Below are positions 38,811 to 48,052 of a DNA stretch of 48,675 bases, piece after piece (positions within the stretch are counted from its first letter, which is position 1; each line of letters starts with the position of its first letter). Both the position numbers and the translations under genes were made by a program. The notes under the pieces were generated by a model that saw nothing but the letters and a program-made list of their open reading frames with translations, ran no database searches and was not told the DNA's origin. Source of the DNA: Geminicoccaceae bacterium (GTDB lineage Bacteria > Pseudomonadota > Alphaproteobacteria > Geminicoccales > Geminicoccaceae); NCBI GenBank assembly GCA_028279345.1, contig JANQNY010000079.1, forward strand, positions 1-48,675, in the 5' to 3' direction.

Positions 38811-39530
38811 CTAGGGAGGGGCGAGTGCCCGTACCAGGCCGGGCACATCGGAAAGCGAGCGAGCGCGGGCCGCGGCCGGCAGCGCCGTGACAGGTGTCGA
38901 CGTGTAACCGCCCTCCACGAGGATGACGGGCACGCCCGCGGCATGGCCGGTTGCGAGGTCGATTTCGCTGTCGCCGACGAAGACGCTGGTTGCTGGCGTC
39001 GCCCCGGCTGCAGCAATGGCGGCGAGCAGAGGTGCGGGATCGGGCTTCCGCACGGGCAGGCTATCGCCGCCGACAACGCTCTTGAAGTAGCGGGCGAGCG
39101 ATAGGCCGTCGAGGATCGCCTGGGTATGGGCCAGCGGTTTGTTGGTGCACAGCGCTAGCGTCGCCGCGTCGGCGAGCGCGCCAAGACAGGCCTCGGCGCC
39201 GGTGATCGGCGTCGTGAGCCGGCACGGCTCTTCCAGGTAGAGGTCGCGAAACCGTGCGGTGTAGCGTTCGAGAGCCGGAGCCGACAGACCGATGCCGACC
39301 GCCGCGAAGACGCGACCGACGAGCGGCGCGACGCCTTCGCCCACCATCTGACGTACCTGCGCGATGTCGAGCGCCGGCTGGCCCTCTTCCAAGAGCAACC
39401 GGTTTGCTGCCGTCAGGAGGTCGGGCGCACTGTCAATCAGTGTGCCGTCCAAGTCGAAGACGACCGCACGACGAGATACGTTGCTACTGCAACTTTTCGT
39501 CTCGTGCGGCGCTATGCCGCGCGCGTTCAT
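38811..39530 (-). CDS. gph: Phosphoglycolate phosphatase
   Basis: Gph removes phosphate from 2-phosphoglycolate formed in DNA repair or from Rubisco. The 239-residue product is a HAD phosphatase: motif I VFDLDGTLIDSAPDL (nucleophile Asp26, acid Asp28), motif II LCTNKP, Lys in VRKPDPAPLL, and motif IV VFVGDSEIDLATG. These fit the Gph subgroup well. The start ATG at 39530 has GAAGG about 10 nt upstream; longer in-frame extension reaches the promoter of the divergent response regulator, 66 nt away. A second, less typical HAD gene is at 17593-18246. Confidence 0.88.
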   Translation of the reverse strand: MNARGIAPHETKSCSSNVSRRAVVFDLDGTLIDSAPDLLTAANRLLLEEGQPALDIAQVRQMVGEGVAPLVGRVFAAVGIGLSAPALERYTARFRDLYLEEPCRLTTPITGAEACLGALADAATLALCTNKPLAHTQAILDGLSLARYFKSVVGGDSLPVRKPDPAPLLAAIAAAGATPATSVFVGDSEIDLATGHAAGVPVILVEGGYTSTPVTALPAAARARSLSDVPGLVRALAPP

Positions 39531-39596
39531 TGACGTTGGACCTTCGAGCGAAGTCTGTGCATTAACCGACGCGTAGTACAAACGGAGGCGTTGTCC

Positions 39597-40259
39597 ATGG
39601 CCAGGGTCCTCGTCGCGGACGACCACCCGCTGTTTCGTGAGGCGCTGCGTGTGGCGCTCGGCGATGCGTGCACGGGTGAAGAAAATGTCATCCTCGAGGC
39701 GGAAGACCTCGACGGGATCAAGGAAGTCGTTGCCGAACAGGACGATCTCGACCTGATCTTGCTCGACCTCAAGATGCCTGGCGTGGTGGGCTTCTCAGGT
39801 CTCGTCGACCTGCGCCAGTCGCATCCCGAGATCCCCATCGTCGTCGTCTCGGCCACCGAGGAGCCGATGACGATCCGCGAGGCGATCACCTTCGGCGCCG
39901 CCGGCTTCATCCCGAAGTCGCTGGCGCGGCAGGAGATCGCGCAGGCCATCAGCAATGTGCTCGAAGGCGAGGTGTTCGTGCCGGAGCATGCCCGTGTCGA
40001 CGGCGACGTGAGTGACGACGACCGGCAGCGGCTCGAGGTGGCCAAGCGGATGTCGACGCTGACGCCGCAGCAGATGCGCGTGCTGTCGCTGATCTCCGAG
40101 GGCAAGCCGAACAAGATCATCGCCTATGAGCTCGACGTCGCCGAGACGACCGTGAAGGCGCACATCACGGCGATCCTCCGCAAGCTCAAGGTGCACAGCC
40201 GCACGCAGGCCGTGCTGGCGGCGCAGCGACACTTCTCCACGGAATCGATCTCCACCTGA
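39597..40259 (+). CDS. LuxR/NarL-family response regulator
   Basis: A two-component DNA-binding regulator of 220 residues. The receiver domain (1-120) has the acidic pair in VLVADDHPLFREAL, the phosphorylation site Asp57 (ILLDLKMPGV) and the conserved Lys in FIPKS. The LuxR helix-turn-helix (about 150-210) has LTPQQMRVLSLISEGKPNKI and VAETTVKAHITAILRKL. The ATG at 39597 is chosen over TTG 39591 because GGAGG (39584-39588) is 8 nt upstream of it. It faces the histidine kinase gene tail to tail with only 12 nt between stops, and is likely its partner. Confidence 0.93.
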   Translation: MARVLVADDHPLFREALRVALGDACTGEENVILEAEDLDGIKEVVAEQDDLDLILLDLKMPGVVGFSGLVDLRQSHPEIPIVVVSATEEPMTIREAITFGAAGFIPKSLARQEIAQAISNVLEGEVFVPEHARVDGDVSDDDRQRLEVAKRMSTLTPQQMRVLSLISEGKPNKIIAYELDVAETTVKAHITAILRKLKVHSRTQAVLAAQRHFSTESIST

Positions 40260-40271
40260 AGGCGCGCCGGT

Positions 40272-41648
40272 TCAGCCCAGCTCTGCCTCGTGCGCGGTAA
40301 GCAAGTGCGTGAGGAGCGAGCGTAGGCGGGCCGGGCGCATCGGCTTGTTGAGCAGCACGCAGCCGTGCAGGTCCACCGCGCGACGCACCTCTGCGGTGCG
40401 ATCCGCGGTGACCACCACGCCCGGGATCTTCAGCTTGAACCGCGAGCGCATGATGTTGATGGCAGTGAGGCCGTCGGCGCCATCGTCGAGGTGATAGTCG
40501 GCGACGATCGCGTGCGGCACGACCGGCTCTTGACCGAGCGCCGCCTCGGCATCGCCGAGCGACGTGGCACCGGTGACGCGGCACCCCCAGCGTCCGAGGA
40601 CGATCGCCATTGCGTCGAGGATCGAGGGCTCGTTCTCGATCACCAGGATCCGCCGGTTCTTCAGGATGTCGCTATCGGGCTGCTGTGACGCCTTGGGTTT
40701 CGCATCCTTGGCCCGCCACGCGACCACCGGGACCTCGACGGCGAAGCAGGAGCCTGCGCCGAGTGTCGAGCGCACGCTCAGCGGATGGTTGAGCATCTGC
40801 GCGATGCGGCGGACGATCGCCAGGCCGAGGCCCGAGCCGCGCTCGAAGTCCTCGGCAGCGCCGACCAGGCGGCGGAACTCCTCGAAGATCTCCTCGAGCT
40901 TGTCGGGCGGCATGCCGGCGCCCGTATCGTACACTTCGATGCGGACGTGCCCCTGGCGCCGCCGACAGCCGAGCAGCACCGTCCCGTTCCGCGTGTAACG
41001 GATGGCGTTCGACAGGAAGTTGCGGACGACCCGCATCAGCAAATGGCCGTCAGTGCGGACGGTGCATCGCACCGGCACGGACCGCAACTTGATCCCCTTG
41101 CTTTGGGCAACCGGCTCGAACTCGTTGACGGCCGTACGCAACAGCCCACCGAGGTCTACCGAGGAGATCGCCGGCCGGACCACGCCGGCGTCGAGCTTCG
41201 AAATGTCGAGCAGGGCACCGAGCAGACGCTCGACCGATTCGAACGCGGCATCGACGCGGCCGATCAACCTTGAGGTCTCGGGTGCGTGGTCGCCGTCGGC
41301 TAGCGCCGAGAGGAACAGGCGCGCGGCGTTGAGCGGCTGCAGAATGTCGTGGCTCGCGGCGGCGAGGAAACGGGTCTTGGAAAGGTTGGCCTCATCCGCC
41401 TGGCTCTTGGCTTCTTCGAGCGCTGCGTTCAGTCTTTGCTGCTCTTCGAGGGCATATTTCAGCGCCGACGTGCGATCGTTGACGCGTCCTTCGAGAAGGA
41501 TCGCTGTTTCAAACAGCGAGAAATCGTTCCCTTGCAGGTCCATGCTGCGCTCGACGCGCCCCATGAGCGCCTGATTGATCTTGCGCAGCTTCGCGTTCTC
41601 GGCCTCCAGCAGGGCGACCCGCCCGCTGCGACCAGGGACTGCCTTCAC
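40272..41648 (-). CDS. Hybrid sensor histidine kinase (NahK-like), cytosolic
   Basis: The 458-residue product has no membrane segments. A predicted coiled coil (about 10-95) leads to a HisKA domain with FLAAASHDILQPLNAARLF and phospho-His100, an ATPase domain with the N-box RNFLSNAIRYT (209-219), DTGAGMPP and GSGLGLAIV, then a C-terminal receiver domain with Asp384 (IVADYHLDDG). The SHDILQPLNAARLF pattern is that of kinases related to Pseudomonas NahK. The start is GTG at 41648, overlapping the FIST gene stop by 4 nt, so sensor and kinase should be made together. Signal input must come from a partner, most likely the FIST protein. Confidence 0.9.
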   Translation of the reverse strand: MKAVPGRSGRVALLEAENAKLRKINQALMGRVERSMDLQGNDFSLFETAILLEGRVNDRTSALKYALEEQQRLNAALEEAKSQADEANLSKTRFLAAASHDILQPLNAARLFLSALADGDHAPETSRLIGRVDAAFESVERLLGALLDISKLDAGVVRPAISSVDLGGLLRTAVNEFEPVAQSKGIKLRSVPVRCTVRTDGHLLMRVVRNFLSNAIRYTRNGTVLLGCRRRQGHVRIEVYDTGAGMPPDKLEEIFEEFRRLVGAAEDFERGSGLGLAIVRRIAQMLNHPLSVRSTLGAGSCFAVEVPVVAWRAKDAKPKASQQPDSDILKNRRILVIENEPSILDAMAIVLGRWGCRVTGATSLGDAEAALGQEPVVPHAIVADYHLDDGADGLTAINIMRSRFKLKIPGVVVTADRTAEVRRAVDLHGCVLLNKPMRPARLRSLLTHLLTAHEAELG

Positions 41649-42781
41649 CGTGTCTCTCGTCCGATGGCGACGCCGGTGAACGTCTGATTGACGTGCATCG
41701 ACGCGAATTGCTCTCCGAACGTATTAAAGCCCACGACGGCATTGTCACGCATGAGCCGGCTCGCCTGCTCGAGGCCGCCGCTCTCGGCCAGGTGCAGGCG
41801 CCGCAACACGCAGTCGCAGCCCAGCACCACTAAGGGCGGGCCCAACTGACGGCGAAGCTCGTCGAAGAGGCCCTCGAGATTATTGAGGACGTCGCGCTCC
41901 TCCGCGGTGGTCAGGACGAGGCCTTCCTCGATCTTGGCATAGAAGGAGAGGCTGCCGTCGGCGTGCGCACGCTGCACGGCGCGGACGTACTCCGCGCCGC
42001 CGAGCTTCACGACCAGGGGATGCCTGGCGAACACTTCAGACCGCAGCGTGCCGACGGCGACCCCGCTGAGCCGCGCATATTCCTCGACGGCCGGCGCCGC
42101 GTTGAACTCGCGGACGAGGCGGCGGCTGGCGTCGGCATCGGTCACGACCAGCTTATCGGTGCCGGCAACGAAGTTCTGGCTGCGGAACACCCGAAAACGA
42201 TGCCGGGTCTCGACCAGCACGAGGATCGCGGCGTCGCGGTGGAAGCGGCCCCGGTGGTACACGGCGGTGCGCGCGAACCGCAGCGGATCACCCGCCGAGC
42301 CGCCGAACAGCGGCACGCCGTCGAGGGCGTTGCCGACACAACTCGCCACCAGCTCCTCGCGCCCGCTGAGGCCGTCGATCAACATCATGCCGAAGGCGTC
42401 CTCGCCGAGATTGCCACCCGACGAGGCGAGGCGATCGGCAAGCTGCACGGCGATCTCGGTGGCGCGCGCCATCTCGAGCCCGGCGAGGTCGTCGACCAGA
42501 TTGGCGGCGGCGCGAAAGGCGCCCTTGGCGAAGGCGACGGCAGTGACGCTGTCGTCGGCGTAACCGTCGGGACCGATCTCCCCAGCCGTCGTGCAGCCAA
42601 CCACTTCCGTCTGCGGGAACGCGCCAGCCAGCGCCCGCGCGAAGCCGTCCGTCGCATGGCGCTCGGCGCAGAAGAAGAGCACCAGGGCCGGCTCGGGCTG
42701 AGCGAGCGCTGCTGCGAGCTCATCGGCTGCGGCCCAAGGGTCGCCCGCCGCGGTGGCAGCGCGACGCACCGCCTCGATCAT
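41645..42781 (-). CDS. FIST-domain sensory protein, NosP-like
   Basis: The 378-residue product matches the FIST sensory module: an N-terminal FIST part (about 20-210) with ALVLFFCAERHATDGFARAL, EVVGCTTAGEIGPDGYADDS and GVPLFGGSAGDPLRF, and a FIST_C part (about 215-360) with ASRRLVREFNAAPAVEEYAR and VLGCDCVLRRLHLAE. It ends NTFGEQFASMHVNQTFTGVA, typical of the family. NosP proteins of this type bind heme and nitric oxide and control the kinase encoded next to them; the coupled kinase here supports that reading, but heme binding is not shown. I chose ATG 42781; GTG 42820 is an alternative 13 codons upstream. Confidence 0.85.
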   Translation of the reverse strand: MIEAVRRAATAAGDPWAAADELAAALAQPEPALVLFFCAERHATDGFARALAGAFPQTEVVGCTTAGEIGPDGYADDSVTAVAFAKGAFRAAANLVDDLAGLEMARATEIAVQLADRLASSGGNLGEDAFGMMLIDGLSGREELVASCVGNALDGVPLFGGSAGDPLRFARTAVYHRGRFHRDAAILVLVETRHRFRVFRSQNFVAGTDKLVVTDADASRRLVREFNAAPAVEEYARLSGVAVGTLRSEVFARHPLVVKLGGAEYVRAVQRAHADGSLSFYAKIEEGLVLTTAEERDVLNNLEGLFDELRRQLGPPLVVLGCDCVLRRLHLAESGGLEQASRLMRDNAVVGFNTFGEQFASMHVNQTFTGVAIGRETR

Positions 42782-42924
42782 CGTCCCCACTACCCCGTCT
42801 TGGCAGTGCCGACCGGCCACGCCGTCGTTAGCAGTTTCGGAATGCTACCAACGCCGCCGCTCATGCCCTCTTGGACCTTAGCCGCTTGGACGAAATCCCG
42901 AGGTCCGGGAGCATTCGGACGTGA

Positions 42925-42946
42925 GCAGTGGGGATGGCCCCACTGC
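42925..42946 (-). terminator. Hairpin downstream of the molybdenum hydroxylase operon
   Basis: GCAGTGGGG (42925-42933) and CCCCACTGC (42938-42946) form a perfect 9-bp stem with a 4-nt loop, 14 nt past the last stop of the minus-strand operon. There is no T-run, so it may work as a Rho-independent terminator only weakly, or protect the 3' end. Confidence 0.5.
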
Positions 42947-42960
42947 CCCATCACCACTGG

Positions 42961-43755
42961 TCAGGCGAGCGCCTCAACGGCGCGTTTAGTCATGACCTTC
43001 ACCAGGTTGGCGCGATAGGCGGCCGATGCGTGAATATCGCTGTTGAGATCATCGGCGGCGACCGTCAGGCCATCGATGGCCGCCGGGTCGAGCCCACCTT
43101 CGAGCGCCTGTTCGGCTTCGGTCCAGCGATAGCCGCAAGGACCAGCACCGGTGATCGCCACGCGCACGCCGCCGACGGTGACCGCGACCATGGCGCCAGC
43201 CATGGCGTAGCGCGACGCTGGGTTAGGGAACTTCCGGTAAGCGGACTTAGCGGGCACGGGAAAACGCACCGACGTGATGAGTTCATCCTCTTCGAGTGCC
43301 GTGTCGAACATGCCCTCGAAGAAGTCGTCGGCGGCGATCTTCCGGCGATCGGTGACGATCGTCGCGTCGAGAGCCAAGACCGCGCCGGGATAGTCCGAGG
43401 ACGGATCGTTGTTCGCGAGCGAGCCGCCGATCGTACCCCGATGGCGCACCTGCGGGTCACCGATGAGATGCGCCAGCGCTGCCAAGCCCGGGATGCGCGC
43501 CTCGACCAGTGGTGAGGTCGCCACAGCACCATGGGTCGTCATACCGCCGACGACGACCGCGTCGCCGTCTTCGGTGATGCCGACGAGCTCCTTGATGCGG
43601 CCCAGATCGATCACATCGGACGGCTGGGCGAGGCGTTGCTTGAGCGTCGGGATGAGGGTCTGGCCGCCGGCCATCAGCTTGCCGTCCTCGGCGCTCTTGA
43701 GCAGCAATAGCGCTTCCTGAACGGTCGACGGACGATGATAGTTGAAGGCATACAT
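42961..43755 (-). CDS. CO-dehydrogenase-like FAD-binding (medium) subunit
   Basis: This is the flavin subunit of a three-part molybdenum hydroxylase; it passes electrons from the iron-sulfur subunit to the acceptor. The 264-residue product has the two FAD-binding signatures LMAGGQTLIPTLKQRLA (about 28-44) and RGTIGGSLANNDPSSDYPG (about 106-124). It follows the large subunit gene by 12 nt on the minus strand, the order small-large-medium in transcription. It would be called CoxM if the enzyme oxidised CO; that is doubtful because of the large subunit active site. Confidence 0.93.
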   Translation of the reverse strand: MYAFNYHRPSTVQEALLLLKSAEDGKLMAGGQTLIPTLKQRLAQPSDVIDLGRIKELVGITEDGDAVVVGGMTTHGAVATSPLVEARIPGLAALAHLIGDPQVRHRGTIGGSLANNDPSSDYPGAVLALDATIVTDRRKIAADDFFEGMFDTALEEDELITSVRFPVPAKSAYRKFPNPASRYAMAGAMVAVTVGGVRVAITGAGPCGYRWTEAEQALEGGLDPAAIDGLTVAADDLNSDIHASAAYRANLVKVMTKRAVEALA

Positions 43756-43767
43756 CGAAGCGCTCCC

Positions 43768-46131
43768 TTACTCTGCGGCCTGAGCGACGGCGCTGCCGTG
43801 AATGGCCTGCCAGACCTTCTCCGGCGTCGCCGGCATCGACACGCGTGTGCCGACGGCGTCCGCAATGGCGTTCATGAGTGCCGGCGGCGAGCCGATCGCG
43901 CCGGCCTCACCGCAGCCCTTCACGCCCAATGGGTTATGCGTACAGGCGGTTTCCGTCGTCGACACGTCGAAGCTCGGCACGTCGTCGGCGCGGGGCATGC
44001 AGTAGTCCATGTAGGAGCCGGTCAGGAGCTGGCCGCTCGCCGGGTCGTAGACCGCATTCTCCAGCATCGCCTGACCGATGCCCTGGGCCAGTCCGCCGTG
44101 GACCTGGCCTTCGACGATCATCGGGTTCACCACCTTGCCGAAGTCGTCCACGGCGGTGAACTTGACGATCTCGACGGTGCCCGTGTCCGGCTCGACCTCG
44201 ACCTCGCAGACATAGGTGCCGGCAGGGAAGGTGAAGTTGGCCGGGTCATAGAAGGCGGTCTCCTCCATGCCAGGCTCCAAGTCCTCGGGATAGTTGTGCG
44301 GCACGTAGGCAGCGAAGACGACCTCGCCGATCGTCTTCTCGCGGTTGGTACCGCGCACGGTAAAACGGCCGTTGGCGAAGTCGATATCGCGTTCGCTCGC
44401 CTCCAACAGGTGCGCGGCGATCCTCCTACCCTTCTCGATGATCTTGTCCGCGGCGTTGGCGAGCGCCGACCCACCGACGGCAAGGGAGCGCGAGCCGTAG
44501 GTGCCCATACCCATCGGCGTCTGATCGGTGTCGCCGTGGAACACCTCGATGTCGTCGTAGTGGACACCGAGCTTCGAGGCCATCACCTGGGCGAAGGTCG
44601 TCTCGTGGCCCTGGCCGTGGCTGTGCGAGCCGGTGAACACCTGCAGCTTGCCGGTGACGCTGAAGCGCACCTTGCCCGCTTCCCACAAGCCTACGCCGGC
44701 TCCGAGCGAGCCCACGACCTGGGAGGGCGCGAGGCCGCAGGCTTCGATGTAGCAGGAGAGACCGATGCCGCGGAGCTTGCCGCGGCTCGCTGCCTCCGCC
44801 TTGCGGGCCGGAAAGCCATTGTAGTCGGCTAGTTCGAGCGCCGTATCCAGGTGCGCCTCGTAGTTGCCGGTGTCATACGCAAGCGCCACCGGCGTCTGAT
44901 AGGGGAAATCTCCGGGTTGAATGAGGTTGCGCCGGCGCAGCTCCGCCGGATCGCGTCCGGTCTCCCTCGCCGCCGTCTCCACGAGCGTCTCGATCAGATA
45001 GGTCGCCTCCGGCCGACCCGCGCCGCGATAAGCGTCGACCGGAGCCGTGTTCGTGTAGACCGCGTCGACCTCACAGTAGATCGCAGGCGTCTTGTACTGG
45101 CCGGCCAACAGCGTGCCATATAGGTAGGTCGGCACGGACGAGGCGAAGGTCGAGAGATAGGCACCCATGTTCGCCGTCGTGTGCACCTTGAGGGCGGTGA
45201 AGGTGCCGTCGGCGTCCATGGCCAAACTGGCCTTGGTGACATGGTCGCGACCGTGCGCATCGGCAAGGAAGCTCTCGGTGCGTTCCGCCACCCACTTGAT
45301 GGGCACGCCGAGCTTCTTCGAAGCCCATAGGCAGACGCACTCCTCGGCGTAGATGAAGATCTTGGAGCCGAAGCCGCCACCCACGTCGGGCGCCACCACA
45401 CGGAGCTGGTGCTCTGCTGCGAGACCGACGAAGGCGGAGATGACCAGCCTTGCAACGTGCGGGTTCTGGCTCGTGGTGTACAGCGTGTGCTGACCGGTGC
45501 CGACGTCGTACTGGCCGATCGCCGCGCGTGGCTCCATGGCGTTCGGGATCAGCCGGTTGTTGGTAATCTCGATCGTCGTGACGTGCGCGGCATTCCCAAG
45601 CGCCGCGTCGGTCGCCGCCTGGTCGCCGAGCTCCCACTCATAGACCGTGTTGCGCTCGATCTCGTCGTGAACGGACGTAGCGTCACGCGCGGTTGCGAGG
45701 TCGATGACCGCCGGCAACTCCGCGTAGTCCACCTCGACGAGTTCCGCGGCATCGCGAGCCTGGGTGTAGGTTCGCGCAACAACCACGGCGACATGGTCCC
45801 CAACATAGCGCGCCTTCTGGTGCGCGAGGATCGGGTGGGCGCCAGCCTTCATGGCGGCCCCGCCCTTGCCCGTGACGGCCCAGCCGCAGATGAGCCCGCC
45901 GACGCCGGCGGCAGCAACGTCCGCGCCGGTCAGCACGCCGATGACGCCCGGTGCCGCCGTGGCAGCCGCCGTGTCGACGCGGTTGATGCGCGCATGGGCG
46001 AGCGGCGACCGCACGAAGAACGCGTAGGCCTGGCCAGGAACGTTGATGTCGTCGGTGTAGCGACCGTGGCCGGTGATGAAGCGCTTGTCTTCCTTACGCG
46101 CGACGCGCGCGCCGATGCCGTGTTCGGTCAC
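43768..46131 (-). CDS. Form II CO-dehydrogenase-like molybdenum hydroxylase, large subunit
   Basis: This subunit binds the molybdopterin cytosine dinucleotide cofactor and the substrate. The product has 787 residues. The start is GTG at 46131 with GGGAGGAG upstream, giving [20 protein letters not shown]. Cofactor-binding stretches include [29 protein letters not shown] and [17 protein letters not shown], the last with the catalytic Glu. The active-site loop reads AYRGAGR (367-373; 45013-45033), the form II pattern; true aerobic CO dehydrogenases have AYRCSFR with a copper-binding Cys. So CO is probably not the substrate; an aldehyde or heterocycle is more likely. Confidence 0.92.
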   Translation of the reverse strand: MTEHGIGARVARKEDKRFITGHGRYTDDINVPGQAYAFFVRSPLAHARINRVDTAAATAAPGVIGVLTGADVAAAGVGGLICGWAVTGKGGAAMKAGAHPILAHQKARYVGDHVAVVVARTYTQARDAAELVEVDYAELPAVIDLATARDATSVHDEIERNTVYEWELGDQAATDAALGNAAHVTTIEITNNRLIPNAMEPRAAIGQYDVGTGQHTLYTTSQNPHVARLVISAFVGLAAEHQLRVVAPDVGGGFGSKIFIYAEECVCLWASKKLGVPIKWVAERTESFLADAHGRDHVTKASLAMDADGTFTALKVHTTANMGAYLSTFASSVPTYLYGTLLAGQYKTPAIYCEVDAVYTNTAPVDAYRGAGRPEATYLIETLVETAARETGRDPAELRRRNLIQPGDFPYQTPVALAYDTGNYEAHLDTALELADYNGFPARKAEAASRGKLRGIGLSCYIEACGLAPSQVVGSLGAGVGLWEAGKVRFSVTGKLQVFTGSHSHGQGHETTFAQVMASKLGVHYDDIEVFHGDTDQTPMGMGTYGSRSLAVGGSALANAADKIIEKGRRIAAHLLEASERDIDFANGRFTVRGTNREKTIGEVVFAAYVPHNYPEDLEPGMEETAFYDPANFTFPAGTYVCEVEVEPDTGTVEIVKFTAVDDFGKVVNPMIVEGQVHGGLAQGIGQAMLENAVYDPASGQLLTGSYMDYCMPRADDVPSFDVSTTETACTHNPLGVKGCGEAGAIGSPPALMNAIADAVGTRVSMPATPEKVWQAIHGSAVAQAAE

Positions 46132-46156
46132 CGGACTCCTCCCTGATGATGGTCGA

Positions 46157-46642
46157 TCACTCGGCGGCCATGGGGCTGCTGACCGCACTCCCCGCCGCTG
46201 CCTGGATCGCTTTGACGATGTTGTGGTAGCCCGTACAGCGACACAGATTGCCCTCGAGCCACTCGCGGATCTCGCGCTCGGTGGGCTTCGGGTTGTGCTG
46301 CAGCAGATCCACCGCACTCATGATCATGCCCGGCGTGCAAAAGCCGCATTGCAGGCCGTGATGGTCGCGGAAGGCCGCCTGCATCGGATGCAGCTCGTCG
46401 CCCTGCGCGAGGCCCTCGATCGTCGTGATGGCGCTGCCTTCCGCCTGCACGGCCAGCATGGTGCACGCCTTCACCGATGTGCCGTCCATGTGGATCACGC
46501 AGCAGCCGCACTGCGAGGTATCGCAGCCGACGTGCGTCCCGGTGAGCCCCAGGTTCTGGCGCAGCGCGTCGACCAAGAGCGTCCGCGGCTCGACGTCGAC
46601 CGTCACCGCGCTGCCGTTCACCTTGAATGAGACCTCGGACAT
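46157..46642 (-). CDS. CO-dehydrogenase-like iron-sulfur (small) subunit
   Basis: This subunit carries two [2Fe-2S] clusters. In the 161-residue product the N-terminal ferredoxin-like cluster cysteines are Cys40, 45, 48 and 60 ([16 protein letters not shown]), and the C-terminal helical cluster uses Cys99, 102, 134 and 136 (CGFCTPGM and CRCTGY). Two ATGs are adjacent; 46642 has the better 7-nt spacing from GGGAG and gives [10 protein letters not shown]. The gene precedes the large subunit by 25 nt and follows the CoxG-like gene by 29 nt. Confidence 0.95.
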   Translation of the reverse strand: MSEVSFKVNGSAVTVDVEPRTLLVDALRQNLGLTGTHVGCDTSQCGCCVIHMDGTSVKACTMLAVQAEGSAITTIEGLAQGDELHPMQAAFRDHHGLQCGFCTPGMIMSAVDLLQHNPKPTEREIREWLEGNLCRCTGYHNIVKAIQAAAGSAVSSPMAAE

Positions 46643-46671
46643 CATTTTTCTCCCTGACGCGTACGCCCTGC

Positions 46672-47403
46672 TCAGCTCAAGAAAAGTAGAAGGACGACGA
46701 CGGCTGCCACCGCCGCCCAGACAATCGGTCGCTGCCAGAGCGGCGCGGCGCTGCCGCCAACCTGGGCTGCGCGCTCGGCGGTCACGCGGGCCGCTGCCTC
46801 GGCTGCCGCCGCGGCGCGCTTCGGCACACCTTCCATAGGGGCCGCCGGCTCGGGAGCCGCAGCGGGTTCTGGGCCTGTCGCGGTAGCCGGCGCCGGTGCT
46901 GCTGCCGCCGGCGCCGCTTCCGGTTCGGCCGGGGGTGCCGCAGGCACGGCACCCGCCGGCTCGTGCGCCGAGGTTACGTGCCGGGCGAAATTGGTGAAGA
47001 ACTCGTCGGCCATTTTCTTGGCGGTGCCGTGCACCAGACGAGAGCCGAGCTGGGCGAGCTTGCCGCCGATGTCGGCGTGCGCCTCGTAGCGGAGGACCGT
47101 TTCACCGCCGTCTTCGGCGAGTGCCACCTTGGCGCCGCCCTTGGCGAACCCGGCTGTTCCCTTGCCCTCGCCCTTGAGCGTGTAGCTCTCGGGCGGGTTG
47201 ACGTCCTCCAGGAAGACATCACCATTGAAGCGCTGTTTCACGGGCCCGATCTTCGCGGTCACCTTGGCGGTGAGCTCCGTCGGCGAGACCTGATTGAGCT
47301 CTTCGCACCCGGGAATCGACGCCCTGAGGACCGCCGGGTCGTTGAGCGCCGCCCACACGGCGTCTCGCGGCGCCGGAATCCGGTGTTCGCCGGTCATATC
47401 CAT
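46672..47403 (-). CDS. CoxG-like SRPBCC protein with C-terminal membrane anchor
   Basis: The 243-residue product begins with a START/SRPBCC fold of the CoxG type (about 1-150: [53 protein letters not shown]), then a long Ala/Pro-rich linker (about 150-215), and ends in one membrane helix ([14 protein letters not shown]). CoxG proteins recruit CO dehydrogenase to the membrane in carboxydotrophs. Here it probably tethers the form II hydroxylase and may help pass electrons to quinone. The ATG at 47403 has GGAGG 7 nt upstream. It is the first gene of the operon in transcription order. Confidence 0.88.
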   Translation of the reverse strand: MDMTGEHRIPAPRDAVWAALNDPAVLRASIPGCEELNQVSPTELTAKVTAKIGPVKQRFNGDVFLEDVNPPESYTLKGEGKGTAGFAKGGAKVALAEDGGETVLRYEAHADIGGKLAQLGSRLVHGTAKKMADEFFTNFARHVTSAHEPAGAVPAAPPAEPEAAPAAAAPAPATATGPEPAAAPEPAAPMEGVPKRAAAAAEAAARVTAERAAQVGGSAAPLWQRPIVWAAVAAVVVLLLFLS

Positions 47404-47497
47404 TGTTGGTCCTCCAGCGCCACGTTCCGACGTGACGTGATCAAGCTCCAACACCTCTTAGCAAGACCGGGCGCGCGCGCCAATCGCTTGGGCCGGT

Positions 47498-48037
47498 TCA
47501 GCCGCTTTCGTGCTCGCGCAGGCGCGGCAGAAGTTCGGCGAAGTTGCACGGGCGATGTCGTGCATCGAGCTGGAAGACGAGGATCTGATCCCAGGCGTCG
47601 CGCACGGCCCCGGTCGAGCCGGGCAGGGCGAAGAGGTAGGTGCCGCGAGCGACGCCCGCCGTGGCGCGCGATTGCAGCGCCGAGGTGCCGATCGTCTGGT
47701 AGCTCAGCATGCGAAAGAGCTCACCGAAGCCAGCGATGAGCTTCTCGGCGACACCCTCGAGCGCCTCCGGCGTCACGTCGCGACCGGTGACGCCCGTACC
47801 GCCGGTGCTGATCACGACGTCGACCGCCGGGTCATCGATCCAGCGCCGATAGGCGTCGGCGATGTGCGCCGCGTCATCCGTAACGATCGCCCGCGCCGCC
47901 AGCTCGTGCCCAGCGCCCTCAAGCCGCTCGACGAGCGTGTCGCCCGAGCGGTCGTCGTCCGGCCCGCGGGTGTCCGACACAGTCAGGACGGCGATGCGCA
48001 AGGGCCGGAAAGGCTTCGCCTCGTCGATGCCTGTCAT
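47498..48037 (-). CDS. moaB: Molybdenum cofactor biosynthesis protein MoaB/MogA-like
   Basis: MoaB/MogA proteins bind molybdopterin and, in the MogA case, adenylate it before molybdenum insertion. The 179-residue product has the family core [39 protein letters not shown] and [20 protein letters not shown]. Its position 94 nt upstream of the molybdenum hydroxylase operon, on the same strand, supports a role in making that enzyme's cofactor. MoaB or MogA activity cannot be told apart from sequence. Confidence 0.92.
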   Translation of the reverse strand: MTGIDEAKPFRPLRIAVLTVSDTRGPDDDRSGDTLVERLEGAGHELAARAIVTDDAAHIADAYRRWIDDPAVDVVISTGGTGVTGRDVTPEALEGVAEKLIAGFGELFRMLSYQTIGTSALQSRATAGVARGTYLFALPGSTGAVRDAWDQILVFQLDARHRPCNFAELLPRLREHESG

Positions 48038-48052
48038 GATGGCGACCGCTCC

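Noticed and set aside
45013..45033. Possibility that the large subunit is a true CO dehydrogenase
   Set aside because: The active-site loop is AYRGAGR, without the copper-binding Cys of the AYRCSFR loop.
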